A stretch of DNA of 60,031 bases from Alphaproteobacteria bacterium (GTDB lineage Bacteria > Pseudomonadota > Alphaproteobacteria > Caulobacterales > Maricaulaceae): the NCBI GenBank assembly GCA_016124665.1, contig WGNH01000034.1, positions 1-60,031 on the forward strand, written 5' to 3'. This document shows, piece after piece, positions 54,371 to 60,031 of the stretch. Position 1 is the first letter of the stretch. The number at the start of each line of letters is the position of its first letter. The notes below the pieces were generated by a model, which saw only the letters and a list, made by a program, of their open reading frames with translations, ran no database searches and had not been told where the DNA came from. The translations under genes were made by a program, and so were the position numbers.

Positions 54371-56953
54371 ATGCAGAAATATCTACTGGCAATATGTGCC
54401 ATCCTGGGCCTCGGCGGGACGGCATTGGCCGATCCGATTTCCTATTTCCAGGTCGAGGGCGTCACCTATGACGAATCGATTCCCGCACCTGAAGACCGGC
54501 TCGGTTTCGGTGTTGGCGACCGCCCGGTACGGCATGAGGCCATGGTCGCCTATCTGACCGAAATCGCCGGGCAATCAGACCGCATTTCTGTCGAGACCAT
54601 CGGCTATTCCCATGAACATCGACCGATTCTCTTCTTCACCGTCACGGCACCGGACAATCACGCCCGCATCGAGGATATACGCCAGCAGCACCTGGCCTCG
54701 CTGAGCCCGCAATCGGCTGCAGCAAACGGACCCGCCATCATCTGGCTGAATTACGGCGTCCACGGCGCGGAAAGTGCCGGCATGGATGCCGCCATTCCCA
54801 CACTCTACCATCTCGCGGCAGCTCAGGGGGCAGACATTGAGGAAACGCTGGCCAACAGCGTCATTCTGATAACCGCGGTTTTCAATCCGGATGGTCATTC
54901 CCGCCGCGTCAACCATGTCGAGACATTCGGGTCGGAAGTCCCGGTCACCGACCCCGGCCACGAACAGCACAGACTCTGGACCGAAGCGCGCACCAATCAC
55001 TACTGGTTTGACCTGAACCGCCAATGGCTGCTCCAGACCCAGCCGGAAAGCCAAGCCTGGCTGGAACAATGGCATCGCTGGAAGCCGCAGGTCTCTGCGG
55101 ATTTCCACGAAATGCAGACCGAAGCCACTTTCTATTTCCATCCGGGCGAGCCGCTGCGCCGCAACCCGCTGATTCCCGAGCGCGCGCGTGAACTCACCGA
55201 GGGAATTGCCCAATACCATGTCCGGTTTCTCGACAGTGAGGCGCGGCTCTATACCTCCGCGGAAGGCTTCGACAATTTCTATGTCGGCAAGGGGTCAACC
55301 TATCCGCAGGTCAATGGGTCACTCGGCATTCTGTTTGAAATCGGAGCCGCGCGCGGCGGTTTGATCGAAGCCGATCGCGGTCTGGTCCGCCATGCCGAGA
55401 ATGTGCGTACGCATTTCCGCACCAGCCTGACCACAATAGAAGGCGCACTGGCGCAGCGGCAGGCCATCGCGGACTATCAGCGCCAGTTCTTCGCTGAGGC
55501 CGCAGCCCGGGCGGCACGTGATGCCGACCGTGCCTATGTCTTCACGGCCGAAGGGGATCCGGAACGGCTCAACCATTTCGTCGATCTGCTGGACCGGCAT
55601 GACATAACAGTGAATGCGCTGGCGCGTGATGTCAGTGCCGGGGGCCGCGACTACCGCGCAGGCGAGGCCATGATTGTCCGGCTGGATCAACCACAATACA
55701 CCATGATCCGCAGCCTGTTCGATCGCGTCACCGAATTCGAGGAAAACATCTTCTACGACGTCTCCGGCTGGACCCTGCCGCTGGCTTACGATCTCGAATA
55801 CGCCGCTCTGGGCCGGGCTTTTTCCGCAAACCTGATTGGCGAAGCGGTTGTGCCCCGCAATCCCGGTTCTGCGCCGCCTCAGCGCTCCAGCTATGGTTAT
55901 GTCCTGCGCTGGTCGGACTATTATGCTCCGCGCAGCCTGTATCGCCTGCTCGACCATGAGGTCCGCGTCCGCATCGCCACTGAAGATGTGACCATTCCGG
56001 TCACGGGCGGGCCGCAATCATTCGGTCCGGGGGCCGTCTTTGTGCCGCTGGTGGGCCAGGATGTCTCCACCGGCCGGATTTACGAGCTGGTTGCCGAAGC
56101 GGCCCGCGACGATGGTGTATCCGTTCATGCTGTGGTGTCCGGATCAACGCCAGGCAATACGCCCGATCTGGGCGATAGCCGTGGTTTCCGTTCCGTGGAT
56201 CAGCCACATGTACTTGTCCTGTTTGACGATGGCCTGTCCTCCTATGACGCCGGCGAGGTCTGGCACCAGCTCGATTACCGCATGCACATACCGGTCACTT
56301 TGCGCCGCAAGGACGAACTCGGCGGTCTCGACTGGTCGCGCTATACGCATCTGGTGATTGTCGGGGGCGGCAATACCCGCCTGTCAGAAAGCGACGCTGA
56401 ACGTGTCCGCCAATGGGTGCGCGAGGATGGCGGTGTGATCATCGCCAGCCGCCAGGCCGCGCTGATGGCGCAGTCCGTCTTCCTTGGCGTCGATCCGGAC
56501 GAGGAGGGCAGCGGGGAAGACACGGACGATGAAAGCGGACCGGACCGGCGCAATTATGCCGATCTCTCCGTGGATGATGCCGAACACATTATCGGCGGCG
56601 CCATTTTCGAAGGCGATCTTGATCCAACCCACCCGATCGGGTTTGGCTATCCGGATCGCTTTATCGCCCTGCACCGCAACATGGTGGAGACGCTGGAATG
56701 GCCGGAGGAGGATCCGTTTGCCGTCGTCGTCCGCTATGCTGACGATCCGCTGCTTTCCGGCTATGCCTCGGAGCGGCGGCGTGAGGAAATCGGCGGAACA
56801 CCGGCGGTCGTCGCTCAACGTATGGGCCGCGGTGCGGTTGTCTTATTCGCCGACAATCCCAACTTCCGCGCAACCTTTCGGGGTACAGAGCGGATGTTCA
56901 TGAATGCGGTCTTCTTTTCCCGTATGATCACGCCCCCAAGTGGCGACTACTGA
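54371..56953 (+). CDS. M14 family zinc carboxypeptidase, exported
   Basis: An 860 aa protein with a signal peptide (residues 1 to about 21, AICAILGLGGTALAD). The peptidase domain (about 22-340) has the zinc motif VHGAESAG (His131, Glu134), the third ligand His in SADFHEMQ and the catalytic Glu in LFEIGAARGG. A long C-terminal part includes a glutamine amidotransferase-like fold (VLVLFDDGLSSYDAGEVW, VIVGGGNTRLS) and an acidic Asp/Glu/Gly/Ser linker near residues 712-732. GGGGA precedes the ATG at 54371. It probably degrades peptides in the periplasm. Confidence 0.9.
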   Translation: MQKYLLAICAILGLGGTALADPISYFQVEGVTYDESIPAPEDRLGFGVGDRPVRHEAMVAYLTEIAGQSDRISVETIGYSHEHRPILFFTVTAPDNHARIEDIRQQHLASLSPQSAAANGPAIIWLNYGVHGAESAGMDAAIPTLYHLAAAQGADIEETLANSVILITAVFNPDGHSRRVNHVETFGSEVPVTDPGHEQHRLWTEARTNHYWFDLNRQWLLQTQPESQAWLEQWHRWKPQVSADFHEMQTEATFYFHPGEPLRRNPLIPERARELTEGIAQYHVRFLDSEARLYTSAEGFDNFYVGKGSTYPQVNGSLGILFEIGAARGGLIEADRGLVRHAENVRTHFRTSLTTIEGALAQRQAIADYQRQFFAEAAARAARDADRAYVFTAEGDPERLNHFVDLLDRHDITVNALARDVSAGGRDYRAGEAMIVRLDQPQYTMIRSLFDRVTEFEENIFYDVSGWTLPLAYDLEYAALGRAFSANLIGEAVVPRNPGSAPPQRSSYGYVLRWSDYYAPRSLYRLLDHEVRVRIATEDVTIPVTGGPQSFGPGAVFVPLVGQDVSTGRIYELVAEAARDDGVSVHAVVSGSTPGNTPDLGDSRGFRSVDQPHVLVLFDDGLSSYDAGEVWHQLDYRMHIPVTLRRKDELGGLDWSRYTHLVIVGGGNTRLSESDAERVRQWVREDGGVIIASRQAALMAQSVFLGVDPDEEGSGEDTDDESGPDRRNYADLSVDDAEHIIGGAIFEGDLDPTHPIGFGYPDRFIALHRNMVETLEWPEEDPFAVVVRYADDPLLSGYASERRREEIGGTPAVVAQRMGRGAVVLFADNPNFRATFRGTERMFMNAVFFSRMITPPSGDY

Positions 56954-56965
56954 TCGGCGGGGACC

Positions 56966-57760
56966 ATGGACCAGCCGCTCTTTTTTCGCCGCAACGGGCA
57001 GACGGGTGAACTGGTCATCAACCGCCCCGCCAAGCGCAATGCGCTGACCCGGGCCATGTGGCAGGCTCTGCCCGGGCTTCTGGATGAGGCCAGGGCCGAT
57101 GGCGCACTCCGTGTGCTGGTTGTACGGGGGGAAGGCGGAAGTTTTGCTTCCGGAGCCGACATTGCGGAATTTGCCGATATCTATGCCACGCCGGAAAGCG
57201 CCGATGCTTTTTCGCAGGAAGTGGCTGCAGCCCTGGATGCGCTCGCCGCCTTTCCGCTGCCCACCATCGCCCGGATCGAGGGGGCGTGTATCGGCGCAGG
57301 ATGCGGACTCGCGCTGGCCTGCGATCTTCGTTACGCGGCCCATGGAGCCAGATTCGGGATCACGCCGGCCAAGCTCGGCCTGCTCTACCCGCTGAATGAT
57401 ACGCGGCGGCTGGTCGATGCGGTCGGCCAGGCTGTCGCCCGCGACATGCTGTTTTCTGCCCGTCATCTGACGGCAGATGAAGCGGCCGCGACCGGCCTCA
57501 TCAATGCCTGCTTCCCGGCAGAGACGCTCGGGGGCAAGGTCGGGGAAATGGCGGATATGATCGCCTCACGCTCTGTGGAAAGCCTGCATGGCCTCAAGCT
57601 GATCCTCGGCCAGATCGCCGGAGGGGTCAGGAATGACACGCCCGAAAGCCGGGCGCTCTTCCGTCAGGCGTTCGACAGCGCCGATTTCGCCGAGGGCTAT
57701 CGTGCTTTCCTCGAAAAACGTACGCCGGATTTCAATCGGTCAGAAAAGGACCAGACATGA
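56966..57760 (+). CDS. Enoyl-CoA hydratase/isomerase family protein
   Basis: A 264 aa crotonase-fold enzyme. LVINRPAKRNALTRAMWQAL is the N-terminal signature, followed by RGEGGSFASGADIAEFADI for the CoA and oxyanion hole. IEGACIGAGCGLALACDLRY and FGITPAKLGLLYP are also clear. The position of the second catalytic Glu is occupied in LGLLYP by Leu, so true hydratase activity is not certain. It overlaps the DUF4345 gene by four bases and heads a three-gene run ending with the CoA transferase. Confidence 0.88.
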   Translation: MDQPLFFRRNGQTGELVINRPAKRNALTRAMWQALPGLLDEARADGALRVLVVRGEGGSFASGADIAEFADIYATPESADAFSQEVAAALDALAAFPLPTIARIEGACIGAGCGLALACDLRYAAHGARFGITPAKLGLLYPLNDTRRLVDAVGQAVARDMLFSARHLTADEAAATGLINACFPAETLGGKVGEMADMIASRSVESLHGLKLILGQIAGGVRNDTPESRALFRQAFDSADFAEGYRAFLEKRTPDFNRSEKDQT

Positions 57761-58149
57761 AACGCGGACTTCAGATTTTCCTCGCTGTCTTCAGCCTCGC
57801 CCCACTGTATTTCGGGATTACCGGCGTCTTCTTCGGGGCGGCAGGCCTCATGCCGCCGGGCGATGTGACACCGGAGATCGACAGTCAGTTCCGCTATCTC
57901 TCGGGCCTCTATATCGGGTTTGCCGCCATCATCTGGTGGTTCATTCCCAATATCGACCGTCATGTCTGGCTGTTTCGCCTTGTCACGCTGGCAATCTTTC
58001 TGGGCGGTCTGGCGCGGCTGTATTCCTTCCTTAAGGTCGGCGCGCCAGCACCGGAAATGGTGGCCGGCATTGGGATCGAGCTCGCTCTTCCCCTGATCAT
58101 GATCTGGCAGACCGCCGTGGCCCGTAAGACTGCACGACAGGGAGACTAG
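57757..58149 (+). CDS. DUF4345 family membrane protein
   Basis: A 130 aa protein with four hydrophobic helices (about 5-28, 47-64, 70-90 and 100-121). The conserved ITGVFFGAAGLMPP, FRYLSGLYIGFAAIIWW and LARLYSFLKVG segments match DUF4345. Function is unknown. Its ATG overlaps the TGA of the enoyl-CoA hydratase gene, and the CoA transferase gene follows after six bases, so it is part of that operon. Confidence 0.85.
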   Translation: MKRGLQIFLAVFSLAPLYFGITGVFFGAAGLMPPGDVTPEIDSQFRYLSGLYIGFAAIIWWFIPNIDRHVWLFRLVTLAIFLGGLARLYSFLKVGAPAPEMVAGIGIELALPLIMIWQTAVARKTARQGD

Positions 58150-58155
58150 ACTCAG

Positions 58156-59298
58156 ATGACCGAACCTCCCCTGAAAGGCCTCAAGGTTCTGGAACTGGCC
58201 CGTGTTCTGGCCGGTCCGTGGATCGGGCAGACACTGGCCGATCTGGGGGCCGACGTGATCAAGGTCGAAGCCCCGCAAGGCGATGATACGCGGCAATGGG
58301 GTCCGCCCTGGATTGACCACAAGGGCGAGCGGGCTGCTGCCTATTATCATGCCTGCAACCGCGGCAAGCGCTCGATCACGGCCGACTTCCGGACGGAAGA
58401 AGGCCGCGAACTCGTCCGCAAGCTGGCGGCGCGGTCCGACGTGTTGGTCGAGAATTTCAAACATGGCGGTTTGGCCAAGTACGGGCTTGATTATGCGACA
58501 CTCAGCGCCCTCAATCCACGGCTTGTCTATTGCTCGGTGACCGGCTTCGGCCACACCGGACCCTATGCTGACTATGGCGGATACGACTTTATCATCCAGG
58601 GCATGTCCGGCCTGATGGATCTGACCGGTGAAGCCGATGGCGCGCCACAGAAAATCGGCATTGCCATCGCCGATCTGTTGACCGGCCTCTACGGGGTGAT
58701 CGCCATTCAGGCGGCTCTGGCCGCACGCGGGACAACCGGCAAGGGCCGCCATATTGATATGGCGCTGATGGATTGCCTGACTGGTGTCCTCTCCAATCAG
58801 GCCATGAATTATCTGGTGACGAAGAAAAGCCCGCGCCGCATGGGTCCGGCCCATCCCAACATCGTGCCCTATCAGGCGTTTCCGGTTACGGACGGATATC
58901 TGATCATCGCGGTCGGCAATGATGGTCAGTATCAGCGGCTGGTCGAACTGCTCGACCTCGAAGCCGGACGCGCGCCGGAGTTTGCAACGAATTCCGGCCG
59001 GGTCGAGCATCGCGCCCGGCTCGTCCCGCTGATCGCGGAGCAGACACGCAAATGGTCACGTGCCGATCTTCTGCAAGCGTGCGAGGATCACACCATTCCA
59101 GCCGGCCCGATCAACACCCTCGCAGAAGTCTTCAACGACCCCCAGACGATTGCGCGCGAAATGGCCATCCTTGTCGACGGTGTGCCGGGGGTCCGGACAC
59201 CCATCACCTTTACCGGCAGCAAACTCGCGCTCGACACTCCTTCGCCGCGGCTGGATGAACACCGGGCCGAAATCCTGGCAGAGTTGACATCCGGATAA
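58156..59298 (+). CDS. CaiB/BaiF family CoA transferase
   Basis: Moves CoA between carboxylic acids (family III). 380 aa, with VLELARVLAGPWIGQTLADL and GADVIKVEAPQGDDTRQWG at the start, YYHACNRGKRSI, VLVENFKHG, and the catalytic Asp probably at residue 206 in HIDMALMDCLTGV. The sequence style resembles glutarate/hydroxymethylglutarate CoA transferases, and gcdH is 5 kb upstream on the same strand; the substrate is an inference. The stop codon runs into the poly-A side of the terminator of the convergent TonB receptor gene. Confidence 0.88.
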   Translation: MTEPPLKGLKVLELARVLAGPWIGQTLADLGADVIKVEAPQGDDTRQWGPPWIDHKGERAAAYYHACNRGKRSITADFRTEEGRELVRKLAARSDVLVENFKHGGLAKYGLDYATLSALNPRLVYCSVTGFGHTGPYADYGGYDFIIQGMSGLMDLTGEADGAPQKIGIAIADLLTGLYGVIAIQAALAARGTTGKGRHIDMALMDCLTGVLSNQAMNYLVTKKSPRRMGPAHPNIVPYQAFPVTDGYLIIAVGNDGQYQRLVELLDLEAGRAPEFATNSGRVEHRARLVPLIAEQTRKWSRADLLQACEDHTIPAGPINTLAEVFNDPQTIAREMAILVDGVPGVRTPITFTGSKLALDTPSPRLDEHRAEILAELTSG

Positions 59299-59324
59299 AA
59301 AAAAGGCGGGCCCGAAGGCCCGCC
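59297..59324 (-). terminator. Rho-independent terminator of the TonB receptor gene
   Basis: On the minus strand GGCGGGCC-TTCG-GGCCCGCC forms a perfect eight-pair stem with a UUCG tetraloop, followed by eight T. It overlaps the CaiB-type gene stop on the other strand and would end the receptor transcript about 110 bases after its stop. Confidence 0.9.
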
Positions 59325-59438
59325 CAGCATACGCATAACACTGTTTTCGGAGGGCGAGGCCGGCGTCCGGAACCGAGAACTCACCAAAGTCCCGGATGCC
59401 AACCTCTGAGTGCTGCGTATTACTCCGTTGTGATCTGC

Positions 59439-60031
59439 CTAGCGGCGGATCGTGACCCGGCCGTAGAAGTAACGGCCAGCCGTGTCATAGGTCTGCTGAA
59501 GCGTGTTCATGTCGTCATTGTTGGAGACATAGGGCGGCGCCTCGTCAGCGAGATTGCGCACACCGAAGGTCAGGCCAACACCGCTGTCGACAAAGTCGTA
59601 AGCAGCCTGGATGTCATGATACATCACACGCTCTGCCGTGTTCGACAGATTGGCCGGGTTCGACGAGAAGTCATCGACTTCGTCGATATAGCGGCCAACA
59701 TAGTTGAACTGCCAGTTATCCGAAACCACACCCAGACGCAGCAGGGCAGAGATTTCCGGGAAGGCCGCCGGCGTGCCCGTGAACGGGTCCTGGGCAAAAC
59801 GGCCTGCATATTCCGACACGGCACCACCCGGAAGCACCTGGAAGGCAAAGCTTTCCAGATAGGTGATGTCCAGACCGGCCACGAATTGCGCCGTCGTCTC
59901 GAAGATGTCGAAGGTCGGACCGGAATAATCAATTCCGATATCGACACCCGACGTCTCATAGGTCGACAGGTTGGCATTCGTCAGCAACACGCCGGCCAGA
60001 ACGCCGACCGCTGAACGGCGGGCCCCACCCG
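59439..60031 (-). CDS. TonB-dependent receptor, C-terminal part (truncated by the window)
   Basis: An open frame runs from the window edge to a stop at 59439 without a credible start. The visible 197 residues are the last strands of an outer-membrane barrel: NLSTYETSGVDIGIDYSG, SALLRLGVVSDNWQFNYVGR, YHDIQAAYDFVDSGVGLTFG, VRNLADEAPPYVSNN and the terminal strand FYGRVTIRR. This is the form seen in the large glycan- or peptide-type receptors of Maricaulales and Sphingomonadales. The end residue is Arg rather than the usual Phe. Confidence 0.85.
   Translation of the reverse strand, partial: GGARRSAVGVLAGVLLTNANLSTYETSGVDIGIDYSGPTFDIFETTAQFVAGLDITYLESFAFQVLPGGAVSEYAGRFAQDPFTGTPAAFPEISALLRLGVVSDNWQFNYVGRYIDEVDDFSSNPANLSNTAERVMYHDIQAAYDFVDSGVGLTFGVRNLADEAPPYVSNNDDMNTLQQTYDTAGRYFYGRVTIRR

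Overview
The window is a 60 kb piece of a GC-rich alphaproteobacterial chromosome. The best fit is a marine or hypersaline member of the Maricaulales/Hyphomonadaceae. This is inferred from gene content: a gap-pgk-aldolase cluster, an UrcA-family protein, TadG-like von Willebrand proteins, TonB receptors, an Irr-type Fur regulator with iron-control palindromes, TamA/TamB, a sulfoquinovose synthase, and large exported M16 and M14 peptidases. No rRNA, tRNA or CRISPR array was seen. Most of the window is ordinary, tightly packed core chromosome with many 1-4 base gene overlaps.

Layout. 0-6.3 kb: the start of an inositol monophosphatase, efp, a holin-like plus GH108 endolysin pair, a Sel1-repeat protein, thiE, a small membrane protein and a TonB receptor. 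6.5-8.3 kb: a small AT-richer accessory island holding a lipoprotein, a three-helix membrane protein, two headless ORF tails placed like polymorphic-toxin tails before immunity genes, an IS3-family end, and a roughly 200 bp element with matching terminal inverted repeats. 8.3-16.4 kb: gap-pgk-class I aldolase, rfbC-rfbD, sqdB, a sulfotransferase and argE. 16.5-19.7 kb: two tandem TadG-like paralogues. 19.7-33.1 kb: an FKBP lipoprotein, an exported SRPBCC protein, an M16 peptidase, a fused peptide-ABC ATPase, a four-PAS histidine kinase, a fatty acid desaturase, a WbpM/CapD-type sugar dehydratase, and a periplasmic DsrE protein coupled to an MFS transporter. 33.4-39.7 kb: an UrcA-family protein and tamA-tamB.

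39.7-47.3 kb is a catabolic cluster with the gene set of aerobic CoA-dependent anthranilate (2-aminobenzoate) degradation: a CoA ligase, thiolase, RidA imine deaminase, acyl-CoA dehydrogenase, enoyl-CoA hydratase and the two-domain aminobenzoyl-CoA monooxygenase/reductase. Just upstream lies a DUF3501, Fe-S (heterodisulfide reductase-like) and rubrerythrin module. Its promoter carries two perfect palindromes of the Irr iron-control type, next to an irr gene. 50.3-59.3 kb: putP, gcdH, alr, an exported M14 carboxypeptidase, an enoyl-CoA hydratase, a DUF4345 membrane protein and a CaiB-type CoA transferase. gcdH and the transferase could carry C5 dicarboxyl-CoA products onward. The window ends in the C-terminal half of a second TonB receptor, with a textbook terminator.

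The observations most worth a second look are the toxin/immunity-like relic island, the inverted-repeat element beside it, the Irr palindromes over the rubrerythrin operon, the anthranilate cluster with its embedded RidA, and the isolated holin/endolysin pair that resembles the detached lysis module of gene transfer agents.
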